A DNA stretch of 64,000 nt from Phocoena phocoena (GCF_963924675.1 NC_089226.1:51663124-51727123), one strand, 5' to 3'. Shown: positions 11,736-23,654, counted from the first letter of the stretch. The notes: generated from the letters alone by a model not told the origin. Translations and numbers: made by a program.

Positions 11736-14035
11736 GGAGACCATGATGATTTTATGTCTTCTTTAGGCCATGATGCTAAGAATTATATTTAGTGGTGGCA
11801 ACAGTAAATTTTACGTATTGATCAAAATTTAGGAAAAGAAGTGCGAAAGTGTCAAGCTCAGTTATTTAATCCCCCCAGATACAATAGTATGTCTGAGAGA
11901 TGCATCTGTGGGGCAGGTAGATTAAGACAGATTAAAGTTCCCAATGCCAGAGAGCATTTTAGTAACACAGGATTGAGAGGGTTCAATAATTCTTTAGGAT
12001 AAAACTTTAACATGCCTTGAAGTAATATACTTGGTGAATATTTCAAATCTACTGTAACCCCCAGATCATGAAATGGAGAATTTCTTTTTAAACTGTCATA
12101 ATCTCTATTTGTTTCATGTATATTAGTATTTATGTATTCTATTCTATTTAACAAGATTATAAGCTCTTCTAGGACAGGCACCAAGATTTCTGCTTTTTTT
12201 GAGTGTTACACAGCCTGTCACTATTATGTGTAAAGTATCTGCCCTGATGCAAAGGAAAGAACTTTTGAATTTTAAAACCGTGGGTTTTCTCCTATGTGTA
12301 GTGTTTCCCAGGACAAGCTACCTAACTGGCTGGGCCCAGCACAAAATGAAAAAGCAGAGACCCTTGTTCACAAATTATTAAGAATTTCAAGATAGAGACA
12401 ACAGAGCGTTAAAGTAAGAGTGGAGACCTTATGAGCTCGGTGCCTAGTACGATTGCACAGATCATAGATTCATGAAGCCAGCTCCGGCCTTCCTCTACAG
12501 GGCTTGAAACCAAGTTGTTATATACCTAAGAATGCATGTCTTCTTGGATTGATAGATGTGATGAAAGTCCTCTCATGTAGGAGCTGTATGCCATTTTCTC
12601 TACAGTGCAGTTTATTTGGCTCATATTTATGAGTCAAAAACTCCTTAGTAAAAGGTATGATCAAGCTTCCATTCTATCATCATCATCAATTCCAACTCCG
12701 ACATTACAATCCTATCCATTACTAATAATCGTCATTTCCTGATTATATTCTATGGCTAGGAACTATGCTATTAAGAAATCACCATCTAATTTAATCCTAA
12801 GAAAAATATCTATGAAGTTCAGTGGCTAAGACATTTGCCAAATACCAAACACCTTGCAAATAATAGAGCATGGTTTTCAATCCAGATATCTTGGATTCCA
12901 GTGCCCAGGATCATTCCAGCAAAATATTATCTGCTGGAAGAAAATGTGAGTGAGAAATATTAGGAGACTTCATGTCCATAATCAGATTATCCAAACATTA
13001 AATTGTAAACAATAGAAGCTTCATCCTCAGAAATGTGCTTCTTTTGTTTTTCTTATAGTTTTTTTTTTTTTTTTTCCTCTCTTAAGGAACAGAACATTTA
13101 ATCAAAAAGATTTAGGAGCAGACATAAAGGTATAGCAGGGCTTAAAATTCTACAAGGTACTATCTGCTTTGTTATCCCAATTGAATAGAGAAAGGAATTA
13201 AATGCACTTTGGGGGAGAAGGTTGACTTATTTGTTGTTTTTTGTTTGTTTCAGAGTACTATTCTTGAACTCGCCCCGTGATACATGCATGTAGCAATTCA
13301 GATAATTTGGTTTAAAACACACACACATAGGTATTAGAATTTCTACTTTAAAGGTTATTTGCTTATGAATTGTCATTTAACAATTATCAAAAAGATTCCT
13401 AATTTATATTTCTATAAAATATATTTGATTAGAATATAAGGGTTAAATTTAAAGTTTATTATCTTTCATTCTTTAAGAAGATGGTTTAATGGATTTGATT
13501 TTATTAATTCTTTCTACATGAGTCAAAGAAGCACTGTTGAAATGTAAAAGTGTGATTTCCAAATTATGTTAGTAAAACATTATATAGAAATATAATTTTA
13601 ATAACTTTCTAATTAAGTCTCTGTAGAAGAAATATTCTTACTCCCTCATGTCTTCTCTAATTTGAAAAATACATGTGACAAAATTAAGTTTATTTCTGAC
13701 TTAATAAGTTCAACACACACACACATACACACACACACATAATAAGCAAATAACTAGGTTGTTAGGGTGGGGGGAAGAAAAGGATCTAAAAAGCATAGAA
13801 AACTGAAGGATGCTGGTTATGAGAATTTAATTTGTTTTAACAAACATTTGCAGATGAGCTACGGAGTGCTGTGTATGGACAATACAGAAGTATCAAAGAT
13901 GTGCAACCAAGCCTCTGTTTTCCTTTGCTGGTCACTTCTGTAGCACCTATTTTTCTTTCTAAGATATATTACTCTTACGATTATCTGTTCAATGTCTGTC
14001 TTCCCTGTAGAATGAAGGACTTATGTGCATCTGGG
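11736..14035. other. Non-coding stretch with small low-complexity tracts
   Basis: No gene or firm repeat. A weak L2-like block at 12147-12190 ('ataagctcttctaggacagg') and a poly(T) run near 13061 are visible. The 108-codon frame on the minus strand at 11858-12184 shows no domain. Confidence 0.45.
13713..13740. repeat. (CA)n microsatellite
   Basis: Interrupted CA dinucleotide tract. Confidence 0.85.
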
Positions 14036-14127
14036 AAAAATTATAGTATTTTTGCATGTTTAAATATATATAATATTAAATATGTATGCTTGAATATATA
14101 TTTAAACATGCAAATACTATAATTTTT
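14036..14127. repeat. Near-perfect inverted repeat, 34-36 bp arms
   Basis: The left arm 14036-14071 starts AAAAATTATAGTATTTTTGC. The right arm 14094-14127 ends GCAAATACTATAATTTTT. The arms are complementary throughout apart from two extra T in the left arm, with a 22-base AT-rich spacer. It sits just before an ancient antisense L1. Not a transposon end that I recognise. Confidence 0.95.
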
Positions 14128-14139
14128 ACTGTAACCTGC

Positions 14140-14512
14140 ATATGATATATGTAAATATCTCATCTTTAAAATATTTGCTAATTTCTAATGAGGTTGAGCA
14201 TTTCTTAATGTTCTTATTAGGAGTACAGTCTTTCCCTTTGATAAATTGCCTGTTTTTAGTTATTTGACTATTTTTATATTGACCTTTCCTTCCTAATTTG
14301 CAGATATTTTTTATATGTTCTAGATATTAATATAATTGGTTACTGAAAATACAGATATCAATTCACAATAAATAATCCATCTCTTTACTCTGTATATTCC
14401 ACTACATTTAATTCTATTAGATTTACATTTCATATGTAAATCCTTAATCATCTGGAGTTAATTTGTGTGTATGGCAAGAGAAGGGGATCTAACTAATTTT
14501 TTCACCTGTAGA
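14140..14512 (-). mobile_element. Ancient L1 (L1M) ORF2 fragment, antisense
   Basis: Read on the minus strand this matches the ORF2 3' portion of old L1 elements. Plus-strand markers are 'gaggttgagcatttcttaatg', 'gataaattgcctgttttt', 'ttttatatgttctagatatta' and 'ctggagttaatttgtgtgtatgg'. It continues in pieces at 15540-16117 and 16348-16490. Confidence 0.7.
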
Positions 14513-14605
14513 GGCAGAAAAGTGCAATGGATAAGGGAAAACTCTGTAGCTAAACCATTGAGTTTGTATCCTTACTCTGCTACCAAGTATAGAGGGAGTT
14601 GTGAC
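14513..14605 (+). mobile_element. MIR fragment inside an old L1
   Basis: 'gaggcagaaaagtgcaatgg', 'ttgagtttgtatccttactctgctaccaag' resembles the tRNA-derived head and core of MIR. Confidence 0.5.
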
Positions 14606-14854
14606 AAGAAAAGCGTCAATTCTATGTAGGGTGATTAGGGACCATGCCCCTGAGGAGATAATCCTTGGGGTGGTCTTGAGAGTACGAATAAAATTTCACT
14701 TCAACAGTTTTGAAAAGAGTTAGTCTTGGCAGTAACACTCTTAACAACTTATATTTATATGGCAGTTTCTCACTGACTGAGCAGCCTCATACACTTTGTT
14801 GTATTTAATTAGAACAATAAGTTTGCAAAGTTAAATAAGGGGATATTATTATCA

Positions 14855-14950
14855 TTTTTTATTGAAGTATAGTTGCTTTACAGTGTTGTGTTAGTTTCAG
14901 GTGTTACAGCAACGTGATATATATATATATATAATATTAATTATATATAT
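14855..14950 (-). mobile_element. L1 3' end fragment, antisense
   Basis: 'tattgaagtatagttgctttacag', 'tgttgtgttagtttcaggtg' and a following TA tract are the reverse complement of the 3' terminus of an L1M/L1MA-type element, comparable with the plus-strand copy at 62950-63010. Confidence 0.7.
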
Positions 14951-14984
14951 ACTATCTTTCAGATTATTTTCCATAAATAAAACC

Positions 14985-15112
14985 CCAAAACTTTCTATGC
15001 CTCAATTTCCTCATCTGTAAAATTCAAGTAATAATAATGCCTGTCTTAATGGACTGTTTTATCAAAAAGCTTAGTACATTTAAAGTTTGGATCACTGCCT
15101 GACACATTTTGA
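14985..15112 (+). mobile_element. MIR relic
   Basis: 'ctatgcctcaatttcctcatctgtaaaattcaagtaataataatgcctgtctt' (read in parts) followed by 'cactgcctgacaca' is the 3' half of MIR. Confidence 0.75.
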
Positions 15113-15296
15113 ACACCATATAGGTACTGTCATGCTCTGGTTTCTCTTCAGAATGCATAAATCTTTCACCTTTTACCATATAGGTACTGTTATTGTTAAT
15201 ATCATCATCATCATCATTATTATTAAACAATGGACCAATATTTTCAACACTTTTTACAAAATAACTTACTCTTTCCACATTAATACACTGATTTTT

Positions 15297-15502
15297 TTTT
15301 TTTTTTTTTTGTGGTTCGCGGTCCTCTCACTGTTGTGGCCTCTCCTGTTGCGGAACACAGGCTCCGGATGCGCAGGCTCAGCGGCCATGGCTCATGGGCC
15401 CAGCCGCTCTGAGGCATGTGGGATCTTCCCGGACCGGGCCACGAACCCGCGACCCCTGCATCGACAGGCGGACTCTCAACCACTGCACCACCAGGGAAGC
15501 CC
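15297..15502 (-). mobile_element. CHR-type SINE, short form, with 15-bp TSD
   Basis: Reverse-oriented short form. Perfect repeats AATACACTGATTTTT flank it (15282-15296 and 15503-15517), the left copy merging into the poly(T) tail. It interrupts older L1/MIR-derived DNA. Confidence 0.97.
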
Positions 15503-15539
15503 AATACACTGATTTTTGATGTCAATCCATTATGAACTA

Positions 15540-16117
15540 AATTCACAAATATACATAGGTCACTTGCTGGACTTATATTCTGATCCACTGGTTTATTTCT
15601 CTTTTGCTTCAGTGTATCAGGTTATTTAATTTACTGTGGCTCTATATATCTTAATAGCTGGTAAATGAGAGCCCTCAATTGATATTACTTTTCAAATTGT
15701 CTTAGCTATTGGAATATTGGAACACTATTATTCTTCCATAAAATTTAATTATCTTATTAATTTAAAAAATCATGTTGGTATTTTATTAAATAAAATCATT
15801 TTGAAATTATCACTTAAAGAGAATTGAAATCTTTACAATACTAAGTTACTATACTTGTTGTGATATAATTCTCAATATGTTTGCATTTTGTATTATGTCC
15901 TTTATAGTATCTCATAAATTCCTCCACAAAGGTCTTGTTAGATTAATTTCTAGATACTTTATAGTTTTGTTGTGAAAGTAAACGATCCTATTTTTACTTT
16001 CATTTTTAACTTGGATTTACTTATTAAAAGGAGACAGTAAATGATTTTTAAACATTAGTTTTATATCTGGCACCTTTCTGAAATTGTATGATTTCAAATA
16101 ATTGTTCTGTTATAGAT
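15540..16117 (-). mobile_element. Ancient L1 (L1M) ORF2 fragment, antisense
   Basis: Plus-strand markers in ORF2-antisense order include 'ttactgtggctctatatatctt', 'caaattgtcttagctattgg', 'caaaggtcttgttagattaatttctagatactt' and 'ttttatatctggcacctttctga'. It is diverged and has no open frame. Confidence 0.75.
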
Positions 16118-16132
16118 GATCATGTATATTCA

Positions 16133-16332
16133 TTTCTCTATAAACAAGCTTCCTATTTTCTTTTTAATATTTATTTATTTATTTATTCATTTGGTTGCAC
16201 CGGGTCTTAGTTGCGGCAGACAGGCAGGCAGGCAGGCTCCTTAGTTGTGGCATGCATGTGGGGGGAATCAAACCCAGGCTCCCTGCATTGGGAGCATGGA
16301 GTGTTATCCACTGCACCACCAGGGGAGTCCCC
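16133..16332 (-). mobile_element. Older CHR-related SINE with 15-bp TSD
   Basis: Reverse orientation. An ATTT-repeat tail (16165-16190), then GGTTGCACCGGGTCTTAGTTG, a (GGCA)n expansion, AATCAAACCCAGGCTCCCTG and the head CCACTGCACCACCAGGGGAGTCCCC. Direct repeats GATCATGTATATTCA occur at 16118-16132 and 16333-16347. Between the left repeat and the ATTT tail lie about 30 bases that are not SINE consensus, possibly transduced 3' flank. Confidence 0.85.
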
Positions 16333-16347
16333 GATCATGTATATTCA

Positions 16348-16490
16348 AATAATTATTGTAGTTCTTCCTCACTTTGCATCTATATTCTTTTTTCTTGTCT
16401 GGATGCATTAACTAGGGCTCTTTGTACAATTTTGAACAATAACAGTGATAGTAAACATTTTTACCTTGTTCCTGACCTGTAAAGAACAAA
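16348..16490 (-). mobile_element. Ancient L1 ORF2 fragment, antisense
   Basis: 'ttcttttttcttgtctggatgcattaactagggctc' and 'accttgttcctgacctg' (read in parts) continue the antisense L1 interrupted by the SINE at 16133-16332. Confidence 0.65.
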
Positions 16491-16844
16491 TACTTTATAC
16501 TCTAGAGTCTGGCACATTGCTTACATTAGCGTTATAATCAAAAATAATAAATGTTAGTATGATAATAAATTTTTAAAAATTAACAAACCCATGGTAGAAA
16601 AGGAATAAATATTTTATACCGAGAGCTTAAGTATGAGTATAGTTCTCAATAATTTAATTTAGGAAGACATAGTGAAACTGTTATGTAAAACAAAATGCCA
16701 TTTTACAATACTGTCTCAAAACAAGAAAAGTTTCACTCTGCATCTCACCAAGAATGGCCCTGAACCCTTTGCCTCTCCATCTTGGTATAGTTTCATTTTA
16801 TACCAGCTCTGTAATATTTTCATTAAAATGTTTCAGGTGATGTG

Positions 16845-16995
16845 TTCTTTGGATCAAATATTTGAATCTGGAATAGATCTTTTGGTAACCTGGACCTTGG
16901 GCAAGCCACTTAACTTCTAATTTATGTTACCTCAGTTAGGATTACTAAAAATCAAATAAAATAATGAAAGTAAAGAACATGGCCCATAGTTTTTT
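16845..16995 (+). mobile_element. MIR relic
   Basis: 'tttgaatctggaatagatct', 'ctggaccttgggcaagccacttaact' and 'gtaaagaacatggcccatag' follow MIR order. Confidence 0.7.
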
Positions 16996-17829
16996 CCCCT
17001 CTCTTTTCTCTCGTTAGCAAAAGCATCTCTGACTTTCTTTACTTACACATATGACTATTAAAATTAATTCATATAAAATCATTACATCAACAAAAGACAC
17101 GGGTGTAGGGAAGACTTTATTTTCTTGTGCTTGTTTGTTGGTTTTAAGAAATTTTAAAAGTTTCAGCCATTAACTCTGTAACAGTAATTTCTGAAAATTA
17201 TATGTAACATCTCTACATCTTTTTTTTTCCTATTTCCCTGATGAAATTAGAGGAAAGACCTAGTGAATCCATTGTCTAAAATAGTTCATTGCCCTTTCTT
17301 ACATAGCCCTTTGCTTTTCCTGACCATAAAATAAAATAAAACCTCAATACAACAAGGTTCTCAATGCCAGGGTAAAGAGACACACAAAATATTCTTTATA
17401 TGTCTAATGAGATAGTGGCAAGTAGAAATCTGGAAAATGATTCATAATAATCTGTGGATGTGAGTGTGTTGTGTTTGTGTGTGTATTTGTTTCTTATTAC
17501 TAAGTTTTTATAAGTAGTAACCACTTGAAGTAGATGTACTTTCTAATGATCTGAGTCATCACATGCCTCAATTTCCAGGAAATAACATTTGACATAATTC
17601 AGAGAAAAAGATGTCTGAATAGATTGTGTGGCTTGATTATAACCTTTTCATTCTATCTCCTATTGTGCTCTGACATGTAATACCAACATTATTCTGTTGC
17701 CTATAATTTGCATCCGTGTAAGTCATAAGAAGAAGAAAGCATCTGTGCCCTGATGCTGTGCAAATCTGCTGAGGCATTGCTGCAGATCAAGCATATGACA
17801 CAAAATCAGAATTGAATCTGCCATGTTGC
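16996..17829. other. Non-coding stretch, nothing recognised
   Basis: No gene or assigned repeat. A short TG-rich tract lies at 17460-17490. Confidence 0.45.
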
Positions 17830-18045
17830 TCTGATCATTATTTTATTAAAAGCATTAATGCTAAGCAAAGTACCTTCACATCCATAGTCTCTGTTAATGC
17901 TCACAACAGACCCAGATGTAAGCAAGACAGAAATTATGAACTTCATTTGACATTGAGAAAAGTGAAGTTCACAAAAGTTATGTGTTCTGTTTGAGGTAAC
18001 AAACTAGAAAGTAGCAGGATTGAGATCTACAACCAAATCTTCTCT
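17830..18045 (-). mobile_element. MIR relic, reverse orientation
   Basis: Reverse MIR markers: 'taatgctcacaacagaccc', 'cattgagaaaagtgaagttca', 'ggtaacaaactagaaagtagcaggattgagatc'. Confidence 0.6.
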
Positions 18046-18299
18046 ATATTACTTTAATGTACTTTCCCCAAACCGAGAAAGGTGTATCCATTGTTTCACT
18101 CCTTTCTTTTGCTTGGCACCATGTAAGTTTGGAGAATTGCGTTTAAAACAAGGAACAAATGGTAACACCTCAAAATAATTTTTTAAAGTCCTTCCAAAAA
18201 TTGTTTAAATATTTATTTTAACTCACTTCTTTCCAAAATATACCACTGATTCTTGAAGAGCTACCTACATGTTCTTTGTATCAGGTATGAATTTGGATG

Positions 18300-18712
18300 T
18301 TTGAATCAGAGTTCAACAAGAGAAGAACCGGTAAGAGATGTACATAGACAGATTTTTGAAAGGAATTGGCTGATGTGATTGGAGGACCTTGCAAGCAAAC
18401 CTGAAACCCTTAAAACAGGCTATTGGGAAGGGCAACCTGGAACTCGAGGGCATGAGTGGAAGCTGCTGTCCACAGGTGGGATTTCTTCCTCTTTCAGGGA
18501 CAGTTCAGCTTTTAAGTCCTTTTAATTGGTTGAATCAAGCCCATCAAGATTACCAAGGATAATATCCCTTATCTAAATTCAACTGATTATGGAATTTAAT
18601 TACATCTACAAAATATCTTTACAGCTAACACCTAGCTTCTTGTTGATTAATGCCTGGGAACCGTAGCCTGGCCAGGGTGACTCATCCAAAAGACCATCAC
18701 AATGTTGAAGTG
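18300..18712 (+). mobile_element. Old dispersed repeat, perhaps L1M 3' region (tentative)
   Basis: The pattern 'ggttgaatcaagcccatcaagatta', 'ctaaattcaactgattatgg', 'ctacaaaatatctttacagctaacacctag', 'ccgtagcctggccagggtgac' and 'accatcaca' resembles the 3' region common to L1M elements. The family is not settled. Confidence 0.4.
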
Positions 18713-18979
18713 AAGTGGAATCTGCATAGACTTTAGAAGCAACACTGCCTTGGGGATCAAGGAAAATTTAGATGATCAGTTCTGACAGTTATTTCAAGCC
18801 TTCTCAGCCATCTTTCCTTGTCTATCAAGTGGTCATGTTATTAAGCTATTTGACAATGTTACTAAGATTAAATGAATCAATTATTCACCTGCAAAGCCTT
18901 CTCCAAAATTCTAACCTAATTAGATGCCCTTGTTGTGCTCTTACCTAGCCCCAGACATTTTTCTTCAGATCAATTAATT

Positions 18980-19105
18980 TAGTGTATAACTGTAAATATA
19001 ATTGTGTTTGTTCATTTATATTCGACTCTCTTCCTCAGTTAATAAGCTTCAGGATCATGAGTAGCGCATTTCTTTTCGCTCACCATTGCATCTCTGTAAG
19101 TTTTC
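18980..19105 (+). mobile_element. L2 3' end relic (tentative)
   Basis: 'tttgttcatttatattcgactctc' and 'aataagcttcaggatcatgagtagc' fit a decayed L2 tail. Confidence 0.4.
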
Positions 19106-20220
19106 TTCTAACTGTGTCAAGTGCTAAGGAATTGAAGAAAACAAGCTATTCCTAAAACAACAGATTCCTCTGACCTGAGGTTAATTGGCTTGGGTGGAAT
19201 CTGCTAAACATTGCAAAATAAACTAAAATCTCTGTTTTGAGCTTTAGTAATGTAGAATATGATAGTTTATCCAATTGGTACAAATGATAAATAAACTTAG
19301 AATAATTGAGCTCTGTTTCCATCTTCTCTGAACCATGCAATGCAATTTAGAATTTGCTCTTTTGAATTAAAATCAGGAAAAAATAAAAGGCAAAAAATGG
19401 AAGAAAACAAGGAAGGGGGAAACTGTTCTCCAACCCTGAAGTCCAAAATCTAGGCCCTAGCAGAATCATCTGAGAGCTGTCATTGCCAATCAAATGCCCC
19501 GATGAGCAGAACCCTCTTCATTTCAGCAGTGCCCACATGGTTCAGATAAGATTATGTCTGATAATAGAAATTCAAATAATGACAACTTTGTTACCTCCTT
19601 TTCATCACTTCAACCGAGTGCCAAAAAAGGCTGGTCCCATCCTGAAGGTGGGATTCGGTGTATGAATATCAATCAGAAAAATGCCTCCTGACCCAAGTAT
19701 TTTCACGTCAAGCCCCTCAACCTTCTCAAGCTCTGGAAGATTGTAAAAGAACACCTCCAGGGAGATACAAAACATGATTGAATTTGCTCATGGTCGTGTC
19801 ACTAGTTGACATGGACATTGGCCCCACAACTCTGTTCCCAGCGTGCACTAGTAATGACTGTATTCTTCATTCTGAATCAGAGTAGAATTTCAAAACCAGG
19901 GATGTACACTATGTCATTCTCTCTTTTGTTCAAATCATCAAAGTTATTTTCTGGAAAAGAAGCAGAATTTTAAAATATGCTCATGATAGAAGAATAAGCA
20001 TCATATGATTTCTGAGATGGGGAAATCCAGGGAAAGATACAGAAAACAAAAACATGAAGGCACAAGTGAGAGGGCAACAGAGGGAAGGAAGAAAATGTTT
20101 TCCTGAATGGTGGGATACAAAAGCAGTATGAAAATAACACAAATCAAAGTTGCCTCTGCTTTTTAAAATGTGCAAGTTACGAGGTGCCTGTATTATAAAA
20201 TTGACTAAAAAATTAATTTT
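19106..20220. other. Non-coding stretch, nothing recognised
   Basis: No assigned repeat and no supported exon. Confidence 0.45.
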
Positions 20221-20232
20221 AATTATATGATT

Positions 20233-20421
20233 CACATAGCACAGGGAGGTCAGCTCGGGGCTTTGTGACCACCTAGAGGGGTGGGATAGGGAGGGTGGGA
20301 GGGAGACACAAGAGGGAGGAGATATGGGGATGTATGTATATGTATAGCTGATTCACTTTGTTATAAAACAGAAATTAACACACCATGGTAAAGCAATTAT
20401 ACTCCAATAAAGATGTTAAAA
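20233..20421 (+). mobile_element. 5'-truncated young L1 3' UTR with 12-bp TSD
   Basis: About 190 bp of L1 3' UTR, including GGGGTGGGATAGGGAGGGTGG, GTATATGTATAGCTGATTCA and the terminal AAGCAATTATACTCCAATAA. Perfect AATTATATGATT repeats flank it (20221-20232 and 20422-20433). It shares its 3' UTR type with the large L1 at 48-54 kb. Confidence 0.95.
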
Positions 20422-20742
20422 AATTATATGATTATGTTGCAGGTTTTATTTTAGGATATTTTAATTGTAAAATTTCTCAATGCATTTATAATGTAATATA
20501 ATTTACAAAAAAGAACACTGATTTATGTAGAAATGCTGAGAAACAAATCTCTTGTCTAAAGTAAGATGCACCAGGACATGCCTCAACATGTCTCAGAAAA
20601 ATGATCAAAATCCAAAGGCAGAGCCTGTCACTCCTGGCTGTTTTTCTCATGTTTAATTCACCTTGGCTGCACTTACAGACGGTTGATTCCATCGTGGTAT
20701 AATAGTTAGCACACTCTCCTAGGAGGTGGATGATTCACATAT

Positions 20743-20795
20743 AATTCTAGCAGAATCATACTGCTAGAATTCACACCCCATACTCCAGGGGTATG
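20743..20795. repeat. Cluster of small inverted repeats
   Basis: An 11-bp perfect hairpin (AATTCTAGCAG / CTGCTAGAATT, 20743-20771, 7-base loop) is followed by a CATAC…GTATG foldback at 20779-20795. A 10-bp palindrome CTCCTAGGAG lies just upstream at 20717-20726. I see no transposon that accounts for them. Confidence 0.75.
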
Positions 20796-21314
20796 AATTT
20801 TAGCAAGTCAGACCCCTTTTCACAAGCTGTTTAATGGAGATCAGAATACAGGTTAAGCTTACCTTATTCTGCAGTTTTCATACAGTGAATATAGATACGC
20901 TTTAAGAACTATATCTACTATATGTTACTTATTTATTACAATAATTAATTTTAATAAACCTTGGCTTAAGATTTGATTTTATTTTCTCCTTTGATAAAAC
21001 ATCAAGTATTTCATTCTCTTGCTTATATGCGGCACTGTTCTTCTTCATGTCAAGTGGCCAATTCAGGTGTGAATTTGCGTGATTCTTTGCTAAGTCAACT
21101 TGTTCGTTTGCTTAACACGTTCTGTTTTTCTTTTCTGTGACCTCATGTTTATGCAGTTCAGCAGTGCTCTAAATTGAATGTCATTCTCCAAACGCATTTT
21201 CTTAGATTTGCATGGAGAGAACCAATATTATCTCCCTCTTCAAACTCTGTATAAATTGCCTTTGTCTTCTTGATACCATGCCACGTTGTAAAGTTACATT
21301 CAATTCGTGTGTTT

Positions 21315-21420
21315 AGAATGCCAGGTGAATCTGGGCTGGGAGATTATAGAGCTCTGGGTTCTAATCCTGACTTTGTAACTAATTCTCTTGCGACTTTGTG
21401 ACTTGAGGAATATAACTCAT
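21315..21420 (+). mobile_element. MIR relic
   Basis: 'agagctctgggttctaatcctgactttgtaac' and 'gcgactttgtgacttgaggaa' (read in parts) fit the MIR head and core. Confidence 0.65.
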
Positions 21421-23654
21421 TATTCATTCATTTAGACAAATGTGTATTAAGTACCTCTGAAAAGAATGTAGAAATGAATAAAGCATAGTTCCTATTCTCA
21501 TTGAGTTCACAGTCTAATGGTAAAAATAAATGCAAATAAATCAGCAAAGTACACGGTGGTAAATGAAATCTCTGCAAAGCATGTGAGAGCACTGGATAGG
21601 GCAAAATGAGTTCTGCCTACAGGTTTGTTGAAACAGTAGGTATTTTTTCAACTGGGTCTTAGAGGCTGAATTATATTGTCAGCAACAGAAAGGGAAGTAT
21701 ACTTCAAGGAGGGGTACGTGAAGATTTTGTGGAGCAAGTAGGAGAAAGGATAGAGATAAGACTGGGAGGTGAACCTCTCTTTGTTCTGCAACGTCAACTG
21801 TAGAACCCCTGTTTTTCTTACTATCATTAAGAAAAATTTATAATTATGTATTTATTTGTATGGTGTTTGGTTTTTCTTTTTTGCCAAAGTATATGTCTCT
21901 CTTTAAATATACCATGAGGTCAGAGATCATGTATCTTCATTATTGTATAACCAGCATCTTTCATATACATGATAGATATTATTTTGAAAGAATGAATACA
22001 TTGATACCTATAGAACAGGAGCACATGCAAGAGATGTGCGTGATTCTATTTCTGTTACTTGTGCTTTGGAATGATCATAGCAATAACAGTGTGAGAGGTA
22101 TAGTGAAGGGGAGAGACAAAAAGCATGAGTAGCAAAATACAAAATCATTATTTAACTCATGTGTAAAATTAATAACCAATTATCTTTTCATAAAATGACT
22201 AATAAATATGCATACTCCTGAAAACGAGGCCAAAAATCAGGCAACTAGGAGTTTGGTTCTGTTTTTCCGCTTGGTGCTGTGTCACCCTGAGCACCTTAAT
22301 CTTTCTGATGTCAACTTCTTCACCTATTAAATTAAGCAATTAAAGTGCAGTTATCTCTAAATCCCAGTGTAGTTTTAACATTCCATGTGACAAACCAAGT
22401 AACATAAAGTACAACCAAGTAACATAAATTACATAGAAATGGAAACATGGGAAAAAATTTCAGAAGTAATACATACCCTTATATAACAGCATGTATTTTT
22501 CAAATACGTAACTCGTGTTGATTGATCAGACTTATATTATCTTCCTTTCTTTCTTAAACCATGCTCTGTGTCTGGGCATAGTTTTTCCTCTGGAATATTA
22601 TATGTAAGTGTGCAAATGTCTTATGCTTTCTTACAGGTATGTCTGTTACTTCTGGGTGTTCAGGTTGTGTACTATACAAAGAAGGCACACTTCAAGGGAA
22701 TGATATTCACATCTTACATGTGGAGATTCAGGGCTATCAGGCCAGGTTGTAGAGCAGCAAGAGAGAACCTACCTTGCAGCCATTCATGTTCAGCCGTGCT
22801 TTTGTCCCAACTGTGTTCCACTTGTACCTTGAGGTTGCTTTCTCTTACCTACACTTACTCTGAGGCCTGATTCTCTTCTTTCTATTCTGAATTTGACACA
22901 GTCATCTTACCTGAGTGGGGGAATAACAGGGAACAGCATGTGTTCTGTAGCAATGGTATGCGTGTGCTTGTAATGTCTGGGGTGTGTGTGGAAAAGGCTA
23001 CATTTGGGGCATGTGTGCGCAGACAGCCAGTGTGCTACTACCTGATTCTGAAAAGTTTTCTTGAGCAGAGCTGTGGAGGAGCTGAAAAGTGCAATTTTTA
23101 AAAATTCACCTGATGAAAAGATGCCTTGTTCTAATTTGCTCAAAAAGTATTTCATTGGGCGAGAAGTAATCTTTGTCTTTTCTTAAATAAATGTTCTTTT
23201 TAGTATAGCCACAGGCCCTTGCTGTCATCTGAGCCATTCTGTTTCCCCATGACTGTTTTTGACCAGTTGTGTGTAGCCATTACCACTGACTATTCACTAT
23301 CTCTTTACTACCAGGAAATCTGAATGGTTCAACCCTTCCCTGACTCATTCTAGAGTTATGGTAGAGTTATGCACTATTTCGTGCTGCCTATTGAGAACAC
23401 TGTGGAGCATAAGGCAAGAAGAGTTTTTTAAATTATAGTGTATCAAATGAATACAGTAGTTTTTAGAGGAACATTGATTCTTCCAAAAATAGACATTTAG
23501 AAACAGTTTTTAGACAGATTTTGATATTTAGTTAAATTGCTCTGTCAATGACCACACAATCAACAGATGGTTTGTAAAGAGAGCTGGGTTACCTCACTCA
23601 TTCAGCATTAGGCAAGGCATCTCTTGAGAGCTTCTATGTGTCAGTCAGCACTTC
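21421..23654. other. Non-coding stretch, mostly unassigned
   Basis: 21421-21780 resembles an ancient dispersed repeat ('gaccttattctcattgagttcacagtctaatgg'-like texture), but I cannot name it. A 20-bp imperfect tandem duplication (AACCAAGTAACATAAAGTAC) is at 22394-22433. The 100-codon frame at 22568-22870 has no recognisable domain. Confidence 0.45.

Noticed and set aside
20690..20760. tRNA-like string with an A-box (TGGTATAATAGTTAGCAC)
   Set aside because: The A-box is good, but I find no matching B-box, the acceptor stem does not close and the anticodon arm is poor. At best a very decayed tRNA-related relic.
22568..22870. 100-codon frame as an exon
   Set aside because: No recognised domain and no compelling splice sites around it. 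Length alone is within chance for this composition.
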